NCBI RefSeq assembly: GCF_003286645.3
Contig: NZ_CP127382.2
Location: 1,922,001-1,986,000, forward strand
Length of the DNA: 64,000 nucleotides
Reading direction: 5' to 3'
Origin: Aerococcus tenax
GTDB lineage: Bacteria; Bacillota; Bacilli; Lactobacillales; Aerococcaceae
Shown: positions 49,898-59,405 of the stretch, piece after piece
Numbering within the stretch: the first letter of the stretch is position 1
Layout of the letters: every line of letters begins with the position of its first letter
The notes under the pieces: generated by a model
Database searches by the model: none
Told to the model about the DNA's origin: nothing
What the model saw: the letters and a program-made list of their open reading frames with translations, nothing else
Position numbers and translations under genes: made by a program

Positions 49898-51151
49898 CTA
49901 AATAAGCCCTTTTTCTTTAAGTTCAGCAATTTTCTCTTCGGAGTAACCTAGGAGGTCGCCATAGACTAATTCATTATCTTGACCCATGGCTGGAGCACCC
50001 CGCCAGACTTTCCCTGGGGTTTCGCTCATGTGTGGCACCACCCCGAAGGCAGTGACTTCTTCGCCACTGGTTTGGTCGGTATAGGTCACGAAGTTGTTGC
50101 GGGCCTTGAAGTGCTCGGAATTGAGGGCATCTGAGGCCTTGTTCACCTTGGAAGCCGGTACCCGGTGAGCGTTTAGGGTGTCTTCGATTTCCTTAGCGGT
50201 CCGTTGACTACACCATTCTTTAATCTTTTGGTCGAGCTCTTGGCCACGTTCAGACATCACGGCATCTACCCCGTTACCAGCGACTTCATAGGCGAAGTAT
50301 TCCTTGTCGAAGCCGACTGCTTCAAGGAAACGGTTATAAACATTGCGTCCAAAGGCACCAACCACCACGTATTCCCCGTTCTTGTCGAAGAAGAGGCCGT
50401 AAGGTTGGAAGGCCGTGGTCTTGTTACCGGTCCGTTCCTTGTCTTCCCCATTCTCGGTATAGGTCACAAAGGTATCACAGAGGATCCGGGCCATGGCTTC
50501 ATATTGGGCCACATCCACCACTTGGCCTTTACCAGTCTTTTGGGCGTGGATATAAGCCGCTAGGACTCCATAAGTCGCGTTTAGAGCAGACACATAGTCG
50601 TTGAGATAAGGTTTCACGACCATTGGGGCCCCATCCGGTTCCCCGTTCAAGTTCAAGAAGCCACCGTAAGCTTGGCCGATCATGTCAAAGGAGGCCCGTC
50701 CGGAAACCCCTTCTTCGCCACCAAAGGCTTCTTGGCCGAAACCAGAGATGTGGCAGATGACGAGTTTTGGATTAGCTTCTAACATTTCATCATCGTCAAT
50801 GCCTAATTTCTTCAACCACACCATATTGTCCATGAAGATATCGACTTCTTTAATCAAGTCGAGGAAAACTGCCTTGGCGTCTTCATTGTTGAGGTTGGAT
50901 TCTAGGGTAATACTTAAACGGTTCCGCGCGTCTTGCATCCAGCCGTTAGACACCTTGGTTTTTTTAGAGAAAGGCGCCAACATCCGCAGCGAGTCCCCCA
51001 TACCGGGACGTTCGATTTGAATAAATTCAGCCCCTAAGTCGGCTAAGAGGTTACCGACATGTGGCATGGCCACAATGGAACCTAAACCGAGGATTCTCAC
51101 GCCATGTAAGGGACCGTATTCAGGAATTAAGTCTTTACGAGTTTCAGTCAT
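49898..51151 (-). CDS. CaiB/BaiF family (class III) CoA-transferase
   Basis: 417 residues: GVRILGLGSIVAMPHVGNLLADLGAEFIQIERPG at the N-terminus and RASFDMIGQAYGGFL, whose Asp is the expected catalytic residue forming the aspartyl-CoA thioester. ATYGVLAAYIHAQKTGKGQVVDVAQYEA is family-typical. It moves CoA between carboxylic acids. Clustered with a FabK-like flavoprotein and an enoyl-CoA hydratase but separated by a 630-bp repeat-filled gap. Substrate unknown; carnitine- or formyl-CoA-like acids are possible. Confidence 0.9.
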   Translation of the reverse strand: MTETRKDLIPEYGPLHGVRILGLGSIVAMPHVGNLLADLGAEFIQIERPGMGDSLRMLAPFSKKTKVSNGWMQDARNRLSITLESNLNNEDAKAVFLDLIKEVDIFMDNMVWLKKLGIDDDEMLEANPKLVICHISGFGQEAFGGEEGVSGRASFDMIGQAYGGFLNLNGEPDGAPMVVKPYLNDYVSALNATYGVLAAYIHAQKTGKGQVVDVAQYEAMARILCDTFVTYTENGEDKERTGNKTTAFQPYGLFFDKNGEYVVVGAFGRNVYNRFLEAVGFDKEYFAYEVAGNGVDAVMSERGQELDQKIKEWCSQRTAKEIEDTLNAHRVPASKVNKASDALNSEHFKARNNFVTYTDQTSGEEVTAFGVVPHMSETPGKVWRGAPAMGQDNELVYGDLLGYSEEKIAELKEKGLI

Positions 51152-51189
51152 GCTTTATCTTCCTCCTTGAATGATTTTTTCTTTTTAGA

Positions 51190-51780
51190 ATGATTAGGCT
51201 AGGTCAAAAATCCTAGTCTCTTTTCAAACGTGTTCCAGTCACACTCTATTAAACGTGTTCCGGGTGCAGATCGATCTCTACTTCACTAAAGCCCAAGAAA
51301 TTCTTTTCAAGAATTTTTGTTCTTTAGTTCCAGTTGCTATAGCTGTTCGAAGCGTCAGCGAGTTACAGATATAGTATGCGTAGCTCTATCGATCTTTGAC
51401 GCCCCCGTCACACTCTCTTAAAATGTGTTCCAAGCGCTGAGCAAGCGTCCGCTTCACACAGGGTGTGAGACTTGGCGCTGAGGCTTGGATGATTGGAGCA
51501 AGTCAGAATAAAAGCGAAACATTCGCTTGTTTCTAACTTGTGAAATCACTCCAAGTCTGCCAAGGCGAACCCAACTAAAAACTGGTAAGGCTCAGTCTAG
51601 TTGAGTTCATACGCCAGACTTGAAGTTGCTTCAGAAAATTCCAACACACAGGTTTCTGTGCTTATGGTATTTTCCTCCAGCAATTCAAGTCTTTGACGGC
51701 GTCCTCACATCCTTATAACTGAGCTTATTCCAGTTTTCTCCAGCGATTTCGTCCTTTAATGTGACTGTCACACTCTCTTC
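51190..51780. repeat. Mosaic of palindromic repeats, locus 2
   Basis: Contains module C (51336-51387) and module A (51619-51689), both closely matching locus 1, plus a third long hairpin (51484-51555, CTTGGATGATTGGAG...CACTCCAAG). GTGTTCCAAGCGC-type and TCACACTCT links separate them. No ORF with an RBS was found. Confidence 0.75.
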
Positions 51781-51781
51781 T

Positions 51782-52729
51782 TTAAATTTTCTTGTCAGCT
51801 AAGGCGTCAATAACTTCATTGGCTTCTTGGAAGATGGATTCGATAATTTCTTTGACCGGGCGGACTTCATGGATTAAGCCAGCAATTTGCCCGTAAGTCA
51901 CGATTTCTTCCTTCACATCACCGTCTGCAGCAGCCTTGGTGAGGGATGGAATGGTGTAGGCCTCAATGCCTTTAACATCTACATCAGGATCCATATCCAT
52001 GTCGTGGTGTTTCTTGGCGGCAGCGTTCTTTTCAATCCGGATCGGAGCCCCGGTCATGGAGCCTGACACAAAGGTCGCGGTGTCGTTTGCGTCCACGATA
52101 GCTTGTTTGTAGTTGTCATGGATTGGCGCTTCGTTTGAAGCCACGAGGACAGTTCCGACTTGGACGCCGTCAGCACCTAGGGCATAGGCAGCCGCTAAAC
52201 CGTGGCCGTCCGCGATCCCACCTGCTGCAATGACAGGGACATGGTCAACCGCTTCAACGGCTTGGCGGGTTAGGGTCATGGTGGTGGCTTGACCCACGTG
52301 ACCTCCTGCTTCCATCCCTTCAACGACTACGCCGTCCGCGCCAGCATCTTCTACCTTGCGGGCTACCCGGGCGCTTGGCACCACTGGGAAGATCTTAGCG
52401 TCAGCTTCATGAATCATGTCGATGAAAGGCACCGGGTCCCCCGCACCGGTAGTAAAGAATTTCACACCTTCGTCAATAAGGACTTCAAGAACTTCTTTAG
52501 CGTTACCAGAAATAATAGCTACGTTGGCTCCAAAAGGTTTGTCGGTTAATTCCCGGGTCTTTTGCACCGCTTCACGGATCTTGGCTTCGTCTTTCATCCC
52601 AGCGGTCATTAGGATTCCCATCCCACCGGCATTGGAGACTGCAGCGACTAGTTCTGGACGGGAAATTCCTCCCATGGCCCCACAAAAGATTGGGTATTTA
52701 ATTCCTAACATTTCACATACATCGGTCAT
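51782..52729 (-). CDS. Nitronate monooxygenase / FabK-like FMN enzyme
   Basis: 315 residues from ATG 52729 (GGAGG eight bases upstream). TIM-barrel FMN pattern: YPIFCGAMGGISRPELVAAVSNAGGMGIL, FGANVAIIS, GVVVEGMEAGGHVG with the GGH site, PVIAAGGIADGHGLAAAYALGADGVQVGT. Family members oxidise alkyl nitronates or act as FabK enoyl-ACP reductases. Placed 60 bp after the enoyl-CoA hydratase gene, it may reduce an enoyl-CoA product in the same pathway; this is inference. Confidence 0.88.
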   Translation of the reverse strand: MTDVCEMLGIKYPIFCGAMGGISRPELVAAVSNAGGMGILMTAGMKDEAKIREAVQKTRELTDKPFGANVAIISGNAKEVLEVLIDEGVKFFTTGAGDPVPFIDMIHEADAKIFPVVPSARVARKVEDAGADGVVVEGMEAGGHVGQATTMTLTRQAVEAVDHVPVIAAGGIADGHGLAAAYALGADGVQVGTVLVASNEAPIHDNYKQAIVDANDTATFVSGSMTGAPIRIEKNAAAKKHHDMDMDPDVDVKGIEAYTIPSLTKAAADGDVKEEIVTYGQIAGLIHEVRPVKEIIESIFQEANEVIDALADKKI

Positions 52730-52789
52730 TGACATTTCCTCCTTAGGTTTTTCTAATATAATTTTTAATTTAATTAACTATTTTTAAGC

Positions 52790-53575
52790 TTACTTACCTT
52801 GAAAATGAACCTCTTCCTTATTGACAAAGCCCTTGATGGCTTGCTTGAAGTCCTCGGTTGTGGAAAGATATGGGATATTGACCGCTTCACTGAGGCCAAA
52901 TTTAGCCAAGTCTTGGTAGAAGAATTCATTCATGGCTGCTTTTTGTCTAGCTAAGGCCAGGGTTGGCCGGTTCTTCAAGAGTTCGATAAATTCAGCGACG
53001 GTAGCTTCAAAGTCTTCCGGACTAGCTAAACGGGTCACTAACCCCCAGTCATTAGCTTCTTGGGCGGTAATGACTTGACCTAGCGCCATGATCTCATAGG
53101 TCCGACTAAAGCCCAAAGACAGTATCAAGGAATAAATCAAGCCCGTGTCGCCACTTAAGCCAATATTGGAGAAAGCCGGCACGATCTTAGCCTTGTCGCT
53201 CATGATCCGAAAATCACAGGCCATGATAATCCCCGCTGCTCCACCAGCTACGGTCCCGTGAACGGCTGCCACAACTGGTTTAGAGACACTGCGGATGGCT
53301 TGGGCAATTTCATTGGCCCGGTAGATGTCCGTGGAAGCAAAGGACTGGCCTTGGTCAACCATGTCATTCATCCACTCCATGTCTCCGCCACCCGAAAACA
53401 GCTTGCCCTTGGCGCGCAGGACGACCACCCGAACGTCAGGTTCAGTCTCCACACGGCGAAAAGCGGCCACTAAGTCCTTGATCATCCCTTGGTCCATGCC
53501 ATTAGCACTGTCGGGACGATTCATGGTAATGGTCGCCACTTGCTGATCAATTTCATAAAGTAAATTGTCAAACAT
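52790..53575 (-). CDS. Enoyl-CoA hydratase/isomerase family protein
   Basis: 261 residues of the crotonase fold: VVVLRAKGKLFSGGGDMEWM (oxyanion-hole segment), KPVVAAVHGTVAGGAAGIIMACDFRIMSD with the second Gly-rich oxyanion element, and FVNKEEVHFQGK near the C-terminus. Canonical catalytic Glu positions are partly replaced (SNIGLSGDTGLIY), so isomerase or other crotonase chemistry is possible. First gene of the cluster; the LysR gene is divergent. Confidence 0.9.
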   Translation of the reverse strand: MFDNLLYEIDQQVATITMNRPDSANGMDQGMIKDLVAAFRRVETEPDVRVVVLRAKGKLFSGGGDMEWMNDMVDQGQSFASTDIYRANEIAQAIRSVSKPVVAAVHGTVAGGAAGIIMACDFRIMSDKAKIVPAFSNIGLSGDTGLIYSLILSLGFSRTYEIMALGQVITAQEANDWGLVTRLASPEDFEATVAEFIELLKNRPTLALARQKAAMNEFFYQDLAKFGLSEAVNIPYLSTTEDFKQAIKGFVNKEEVHFQGK

Positions 53576-53693
53576 CGTCCAGCTCCTTTCTCGTCATTAA
53601 ACTTTTTTAGTGAAAAATATTCATAATTAAGCTATAGTGATAGTCGTTAGAGGAAAAACTAGATCTTGTCTTTATCTATAAGTTACAGCTAAA

Positions 53694-53707
53694 TGGAAGC
53701 GGTTACT
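53694..53707. promoter_or_regulatory. Possible cre site in the ech-lysR gap
   Basis: TGGAAGCGGTTACT matches 12 of 14 positions of the cre consensus. It lies midway between the divergent genes. Confidence 0.4.
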
Positions 53708-53808
53708 GTTCCTCTTGTGATTAATCATACAATATTTGATTGGAAAAATAAATTGAAATAATTTCTGCTATTAATGAATATTTTTCAATGATTGAAAGGA
53801 TCCCGACC

Positions 53809-54747
53809 ATGAAAGAACTTAACTGGCAGCACCTGACTTACTTTATCAAGGTAGTCGAATGCAAAAGTTTGACTAAGGCAGCTGCCCAACTCTACCTGTC
53901 TCCCTCCACCCTGTCCAAGGCCATTACCAAACTGGAAAAGAAGCTCCGCATCCCGCTCATTGTGAAGTCTGGCCGCGACATTCAAATCACCTACGCCGGT
54001 CACAAGCTGGCTCAACGCCTGGTTCAAGGGATGACCTATATTACCGATAGTATTCGCGAGGTCCAAGAGGAACTGGCCCAGACCAGCGATAGCTTGTCCT
54101 TGTCCTCATCCAATCTCTTTTCGACGACTTACTTTGTTATCCCTGAACTGCTCAAAATCTTTAAGGAAAAATACCCCCAAACCGCCATCAACTATACCGA
54201 GGTTCTCAGCCAGGAAGTGGTCATGGGCGTCATGGACGGCAGTTACGACCTGGCCTGCCTAAGCGGTGAAGAATTCGACCCCGCTTATCCAGGATTAAAA
54301 AGTATTCGTCTGCTTAAGGAACGTCTAGGTATTTTGGTGCCAAAAGACCATCCCCTGGCTAAATATGACTCCATCACTTTCAAGCAAATTCAAGGGGAAA
54401 CTTTCTTCCGCACCTATGATTCCGAGCACCTGCGCCACCTGGCCATGGAGAAGTATGGGCGCTCAACCGGGGATATCCACTACAATGACATCAACATCCG
54501 CCACAAGGTTATGAACGACGCCTCCATCATCTCCCTGGTCCAATCCGGCTTTGGCATTAGTCTAGCTACCAAGTCTGCCAGCCAGACTTATCCCCAGGTC
54601 AAATACTTAGCGGTCCGAGATATGGAACTGTACCGGGAAACCTACCTCATTTACAAGGCCAAGGCCCAACTCAATCCCGCGGCCAAAGACTTTATCCAAC
54701 TCTTCAGTCAGAAAAAAGACCCGCTCACTCAGTCAATTAGTTATTAA
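53809..54747 (+). CDS. LysR family transcriptional regulator
   Basis: 312 residues from ATG 53809 (AAAGGA upstream). N-terminal winged HTH: LTYFIKVVECKSLTKAAAQLYLSPSTLSKAITKLEKKL. The substrate-binding domain follows (about 95-300). Divergent from the ech / FabK-like / CoA-transferase genes, so probably their regulator responding to a pathway acid or CoA ester. Confidence 0.92.
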   Translation: MKELNWQHLTYFIKVVECKSLTKAAAQLYLSPSTLSKAITKLEKKLRIPLIVKSGRDIQITYAGHKLAQRLVQGMTYITDSIREVQEELAQTSDSLSLSSSNLFSTTYFVIPELLKIFKEKYPQTAINYTEVLSQEVVMGVMDGSYDLACLSGEEFDPAYPGLKSIRLLKERLGILVPKDHPLAKYDSITFKQIQGETFFRTYDSEHLRHLAMEKYGRSTGDIHYNDINIRHKVMNDASIISLVQSGFGISLATKSASQTYPQVKYLAVRDMELYRETYLIYKAKAQLNPAAKDFIQLFSQKKDPLTQSISY

Positions 54748-54790
54748 AAAAGCGCTGACTCACGGGATAATCCCGACACGGCGCTTGATT
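54748..54790 (+). terminator. Terminator after lysR
   Basis: AAGCGCTG.CTCACGGGATAATCCCG.CACGGCGCTT hairpin just after the stop. The rest of the gap to 55,043 shows no gene. Confidence 0.65.
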
Positions 54791-55043
54791 AACTAATTTT
54801 CATTTACGGTCCCTTACTTTTTCTGTTGATGACTAATTTTTCAAATTTATTTAGTAGCTACGAGCAGTAGTGACGCTTTGAATTTGGGCGTTAGCCATGA
54901 ATAAGCAAGCGATGTGAAATACGGCTAGTAGGCATCAGCCGTACTAGCCGTTTGAAGCTCGCTAGGTGAGGGACCTTGACCCGAACCGGTGCCATGGCTT
55001 TTCAACGCCAAAAATTCAAAAGCAGAACGAATGCTCATATCTA

Positions 55044-55829
55044 CTATCTATTTATTAAATAGTCCAGAACTTGGTCATGGATCTTGGGATAGGCCATCAG
55101 GACATATTGACGGTCGAGTAGATTCAGGGGCTGGCCTTTAAAATCGGTCACCTTAAAGCCGCAAAGGTCTGCCAGGATTAAGGCCACCGCATTATCCCAA
55201 GGGTAGAGGTGGTTGAGGTAAAGGCCCGTCCGTCCTAGAGCTAGGTGGACCACATCCAAACCCGCACAGCCAAAAATTCTTAAGCCCAGGCTGGCTTTAG
55301 ACAGCTGATAGAGGCCGAGGTCACCATCTAGGGGTAAAGCCTCAGTAGACATGAGGACTTGGTCCAAGCTGACATCTGCCAAAGCTTGTTGCCGCTCCAG
55401 ATCCAGAGGCTGACCATTTAAATAGGCGCCCTCTTGAGCCAGAGCTAAAAGCGACTGACCCGTATCCAAGCCATAGATCAGCCCCACTTGGCCAACCCCA
55501 TCTACGTAACGAGCTAACATGGTCACATAATGGGCCCGCTGCTTAACAAAATTGAGCGTGCCGTCAATAGGATCAATGATCCACACCGCCCCGTCCAGGG
55601 ATTGGGCCTGGTCCCCTTGCCCCTCTTCTCCAAGGATGCGGTCGTTGGGAAAGTGCTTTTTAATTTCTTGGCGGTAAAAGCGTTCCAGTTCACCATCTAA
55701 AACCGTCACCAGGTCGCGGGCACTTGTCTTTTCCTTGACTCTTAGGTCTTGGTTTAGACCAGCATCGACTTGGACCTTAGCTTCTTCTGCCCAGCTGACC
55801 ATGAGCTTGGCAATCTCTTTGTTTTCCAT
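55044..55829 (-). CDS. Inositol monophosphatase family protein
   Basis: 261 residues: LGEEGQGD and WIIDPIDGTLNFV (metal-binding DPxDGT), and late in the protein YPWDNAVALILADLCGFKVTD (WD metal site). Typical of SuhB/IMPase enzymes that dephosphorylate inositol phosphates or related substrates with Mg2+. Monocistronic. Confidence 0.92.
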   Translation of the reverse strand: MENKEIAKLMVSWAEEAKVQVDAGLNQDLRVKEKTSARDLVTVLDGELERFYRQEIKKHFPNDRILGEEGQGDQAQSLDGAVWIIDPIDGTLNFVKQRAHYVTMLARYVDGVGQVGLIYGLDTGQSLLALAQEGAYLNGQPLDLERQQALADVSLDQVLMSTEALPLDGDLGLYQLSKASLGLRIFGCAGLDVVHLALGRTGLYLNHLYPWDNAVALILADLCGFKVTDFKGQPLNLLDRQYVLMAYPKIHDQVLDYLINR

Positions 55830-55896
55830 AGTTATTCCACTTTCTAAACAGCGTCTGACAAAATGTCTTCAGTCTAATTTTTAACTAACTAGAAAC

Positions 55897-55932
55897 AAAA
55901 AGCGCCAGTTACTCTAAAACTGACGCTATTTT
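55897..55932 (-). terminator. Terminator of the trxB-trx operon
   Basis: Minus-strand AGCGTCAGTTTTAGAGTAACTGGCGCT followed by TTTTTGTTT, 15 bp after the trx stop. Confidence 0.85.
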
Positions 55933-55944
55933 TTCAATAAAACC

Positions 55945-56256
55945 TTATTCTGCTTCTTCAATCATCTTTAAAATCACTGGTTTTTGTTGGAGGCCGGCTT
56001 TACGGCTGACTTCTTCGCCGTCTTTAAAGGCGATTAAGGTAGGATAGCCTTCAACGCCGTATTCTTCAACTAAGTCAGGGTTTTCTTCAAAGGAAATTTT
56101 GATGATGGAGAGGTCCTCCCCCTTAGTCTTGCCCACATCGTCTAAGATAAAGGATAACATCTTGCAAGGACCGCAAGTTTTGGAGTAAAAATCGACCAAA
56201 ACGGTCCCATTTTGTAAATCTTCTTTGAAAGTCTCTTTGTCTAATTCTTTGATCAC
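55945..56256 (-). CDS. trxA: Thioredoxin family protein
   Basis: 103 residues with the active site CGPCK (Cys28, Cys31) and the cis-Pro segment GYPTLIAFKDGEE. The Trp before the first Cys of classic thioredoxin is replaced (KTCGPC). It is encoded just after thioredoxin reductase, its likely electron donor, with GGAGTG-like RBS. Cytoplasmic disulfide reductase. Confidence 0.9.
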   Translation of the reverse strand: MIKELDKETFKEDLQNGTVLVDFYSKTCGPCKMLSFILDDVGKTKGEDLSIIKISFEENPDLVEEYGVEGYPTLIAFKDGEEVSRKAGLQQKPVILKMIEEAE

Positions 56257-56317
56257 TCAGGGTCACTCCTTATTGATTAATTTACTTATACTCTAGCATA
56301 AAAGCAGCGACTTTGAC

Positions 56318-57271
56318 TTATTCGTACTTGCCTTCTGCCCGTAATTTCTTGATATAGCCACTGGCTTCTTGGGCTGCGGTCGCACCGTCTGAAGTAGCGG
56401 TAACAATTTGCCGTAAGAATTTACTATTGGAGTCTCCCGCGCCATAGATGCCTGGGACAGCAGTTGCCATATGGGCATCGGTTTCCACATAGCCGTGGGA
56501 CTCGGTAATGCCTAAGTCTTGGATAAATTCGGTACTTGGCACCGCACCGATGTATTCAAAGACCCCATCACATTCAACGACTTGTTCGTTTTCGCCGCTT
56601 TCCTTATCCGCAAATTTAACCCCTTTGAGGCTGCCATCTTCATTGGCTTCAAAACTTTGCACGACTTTATAAGGGTAAACTGTCACGTTGTCTAAGGAAC
56701 GTAAGTAGTCACAGGAAGCTGGGTCAGCCGTCAGGTCAAAGTCGGTAACGATGGTAAGGTGGTTAACAATACCAGCTAGGTAAGTCCCCTCATCCACAGC
56801 CGAGTTCCCGCCACCGATAATCACAACATCCTTGTCACGGTATTTGGCCCCATCACAGATGGCACACCAGGAGATGGCTGAACCCTTGAATTGTTCTTCC
56901 CCAGGGATGTTTAAGGTCCGCGACCGGGTTCCGGTTGCCACAATTACCGTTGGCGCCTGGACGGTTTCTTCATCTTCGGCAAAGTAAATGGTCTTCATGA
57001 CCCCATCATCAGCCACTTGAACCCGGGTAACGGTCTTGTAGTCGAAGTCAGCTCCTAAAGATTGGGTATGTTGGAACATGTCCATACATAATTCGGCTCC
57101 ATTAATCTTGGGTTTACCAGGATAGTTATCGACTTCATTGGTGTTAATCACTTGGCCACCGGGAGCTAATTTATCTAACATTAATACCTTTAAATCGGCC
57201 CGTACCCCATAAATCGCTGCGGTCATTCCGGCAGGTCCGGCCCCCACAATCACTAAATCATATTGTGACAT
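56318..57271 (-). CDS. trxB: Thioredoxin reductase
   Basis: 317 residues: FAD-binding VIVGAGPAGMTAAIYGVRA, redox pair CAIC (Cys136, Cys139) in WCAICDGA, NADPH motif VIIGGGNSAVDEG, and IYGAGDSNSKFLRQIVTATSDGA near the end. GGAGG before the ATG. Operon with the following thioredoxin gene. Confidence 0.95.
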   Translation of the reverse strand: MSQYDLVIVGAGPAGMTAAIYGVRADLKVLMLDKLAPGGQVINTNEVDNYPGKPKINGAELCMDMFQHTQSLGADFDYKTVTRVQVADDGVMKTIYFAEDEETVQAPTVIVATGTRSRTLNIPGEEQFKGSAISWCAICDGAKYRDKDVVIIGGGNSAVDEGTYLAGIVNHLTIVTDFDLTADPASCDYLRSLDNVTVYPYKVVQSFEANEDGSLKGVKFADKESGENEQVVECDGVFEYIGAVPSTEFIQDLGITESHGYVETDAHMATAVPGIYGAGDSNSKFLRQIVTATSDGATAAQEASGYIKKLRAEGKYE

Positions 57272-57444
57272 TATCTTTCCTCCTCATAGTATTTATTAAT
57301 CAATCAACTGACTATCGGTAGTCAATCGAAACTTATCACTTGCTCGAAATATCACATGAGAGCGCTTTATTTCTACACCAATATTATAGCAGAAGCCCAA
57401 GTCTAGTCCTGTTGTCGCGCCAACACTTTTAGTGTAAAAGAGAA

Positions 57445-57480
57445 AAAGAGACCATGAAACTAAATCACAGTCTCTAAATA
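57445..57480 (-). terminator. Terminator after the first nitroreductase gene
   Basis: Minus-strand AGAGACTGTGA / TCATGGTCTCT stem then TTTTTCTCTTTT. Confidence 0.65.
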
Positions 57481-57509
57481 TATTGGTCATTAAGAAAATT
57501 ACAATTAAC

Positions 57510-58166
57510 TTATTCTTCAAAGAAATGAAGAACTTGGTCGACGTCATAACGTTGTTGGTAGACAGCAGCTTGTTCCTCGTTCTTGGCTGGCTTACCGATT
57601 GCTACTGCCAGAACTGGAATATAGCGCTCAGGGTCTAAACCAAGAGTTTGAGCAGCTACCTTACTGTTATAACCAGCAATCGCATTGCCCTCATAACCAT
57701 GGCCTCGAACGACTAAAAGAAGCTGCATAGCCGCCATACTAGAATCGATCATGGCATCCGCCATCAGAAATTCTCGTGAGCCATTCTCATAAAGGGGTAA
57801 GAAGGTCGCAAAGACTTCATCTAATTTTTCCTTAGTGATCCGCCCTGCTTCATAAGCCTCTTCCCAGACACGACGGTAGTTTTTGTGGGACTGGGTATCC
57901 CCAAAGATTAACACCATGGCGGAACAAGAATCAATTTGCGGATAGTTAAAGGGCATAAAATAGGATTTTAACTTTTCCTTACCCGCCTCAGTGTCAACAA
58001 TCTCAAAATGCCAGGATTGTAAGTTACATGCGGAAGGCGCGGTGATGGTTTCTTTGACCATCTCTTGCAATTCTTCCCGACTAATTTTTACCTCAGGGTC
58101 AAATAGACGTACCGACCGCCGCTGCAAAAGGACATCAGAAAAATCATTATTTTTAAATGGACTCAT
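57510..58166 (-). CDS. Nitroreductase family protein, copy 1
   Basis: 218 residues. FSDVLLQRRSVRLFDPEVKI (FMN-binding start, RRSVR), TITAPSACNLQSWHFEIV, GDTQSHKNYRRVW, VRGHGYEGNAIAGYN and YIPVLAVAIGKPAK are the family marks. A flavin oxidoreductase acting on nitro compounds or quinones. It is about 70% identical by eye to the gene upstream (58429-59085), a tandem duplication. Each copy has its own terminator. Confidence 0.92.
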   Translation of the reverse strand: MSPFKNNDFSDVLLQRRSVRLFDPEVKISREELQEMVKETITAPSACNLQSWHFEIVDTEAGKEKLKSYFMPFNYPQIDSCSAMVLIFGDTQSHKNYRRVWEEAYEAGRITKEKLDEVFATFLPLYENGSREFLMADAMIDSSMAAMQLLLVVRGHGYEGNAIAGYNSKVAAQTLGLDPERYIPVLAVAIGKPAKNEEQAAVYQQRYDVDQVLHFFEE

Positions 58167-58320
58167 CTTCTTCGCCTACTTTCTTTTATTTACCAGTGAC
58201 ACTTTCTATAATATTGCATTGTTATGTTTTTCACATAAAGAATAGCATTTTACTTCCCCCAAGTCAAAAGATTGTCTCCCTAGGAACGAATGCTCATAAT
58301 ATTATTTTACATAACCCATA

Positions 58321-58360
58321 AAAAAGTCCGCTCTTCAAGTGAAAAGAGCGGACTTTAGAA
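58321..58360 (-). terminator. Terminator between the two nitroreductase genes
   Basis: AAAGTCCGCTCTT pairs with AAGAGCGGACTTT; a T-run follows on the minus strand. Confidence 0.85.
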
Positions 58361-58428
58361 GGAGTGATTATTAGGATTTTTAAATAAACAAGTATGCGTA
58401 ATTATAAATTGCTAGTAGCCAAAGAGCT

Positions 58429-59085
58429 TTAATCATCCACAAAGTGTAGGATTGTCTCCAAACCATAACGATCGGAATGGTCTTCCTCAGCTGGCCCGTT
58501 TTTAGCAGGCACGCCAAGGGCAACGGCCATGACAGGCAGGTAACGGTAGGGATCCAGACCGAAGGTTTCAGCGGCCTTTGTGGTATCGTAACCGGCGATG
58601 GCGTTACCTTCATAGCCATGAGCCCGGACCACTAAAAGCAGTTGCATAGCAGCCATAGCGGCATCCACGGTGGCATCATTGACTAGGAAGTCACGTGCGC
58701 CCTTTTCATAGCGGTAAAGAATTCTGGAAAAGTTATCTTCCATTGCTTCCTTAGTAATCTTACCGGCATGGTAGTCATCTTCCCAGGCCTTGCGATAATT
58801 CTTATGGGATTGGGTATCGCCAAAAATTAGGATCATGGCAGAACAGGAATCAATTTGTGGGGTGTTGAAAGGAATAAAGTAAGATTTTAATTTTTCCTTG
58901 CCCGCTTCATTATCCACAATCTCAAAATGCCAAGATTGTAGGTTACATGCGGAAGGTGCCGTCACGGTTTCTTTAACGATTTGCTTTAATTCGTCCCGGC
59001 TAATCTTGAAGTCAGGATCGAAATGGCGAACAGACCGCCGCTTAAAGACCACATCCGAAAAATCATTATTTTTTATTCCAGTCAT
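58429..59085 (-). CDS. Nitroreductase family protein, copy 2
   Basis: 218 residues from ATG 59085 (AAAGGTG eight bases upstream). Same marks as copy 1: RRSVRHFDPDFKI, TVTAPSACNLQSWHFEIV, GDTQSHKNYRKAW, VRAHGYEGNAIAGYD. The C-termini (DRYGLETILHFVDD versus QRYDVDQVLHFFEE) and mid-regions differ most, so substrates may differ. Confidence 0.92.
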   Translation of the reverse strand: MTGIKNNDFSDVVFKRRSVRHFDPDFKISRDELKQIVKETVTAPSACNLQSWHFEIVDNEAGKEKLKSYFIPFNTPQIDSCSAMILIFGDTQSHKNYRKAWEDDYHAGKITKEAMEDNFSRILYRYEKGARDFLVNDATVDAAMAAMQLLLVVRAHGYEGNAIAGYDTTKAAETFGLDPYRYLPVMAVALGVPAKNGPAEEDHSDRYGLETILHFVDD

Positions 59086-59234
59086 TATCATAGCACCTTT
59101 CCCTTAATCTGAATAAAATTTATCCATGTAATTATTTTCACATAAAGAATACTCCCTTGTAGCTGCCTTGTCAAAGAGCGATAAACGATCATAGGCTGGG
59201 AAAACTACGACAATTCCGATCAAAAAATCCATAG

Positions 59235-59275
59235 AAAAAGAGGCTGCAACCGAAGTCACAACCTCTCTTCTTTAC
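59235..59275 (-). terminator. Terminator-like hairpin
   Basis: Minus-strand AGAGAGGTTGTG / GCAGCCTCTTTTTC arms. It lies in the gap between fsa and nitroreductase copy 2. Confidence 0.55.
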
Positions 59276-59405
59276 CATGCACTGATAACTAGTTCTCCCA
59301 TAAGGAGTGAACTGATACAATTTTAACACAATTATTCTATTAAGCAAGAAAAGTGACAAAATATTAGTGACAAATGCCGATCAAAAGCCGATTAATACTG
59401 ATGGC

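Noticed and set aside
49485..51780. CRISPR array
   Set aside because: Repeats are long palindromic modules of different types without regular repeat-spacer spacing, and there are no cas genes.
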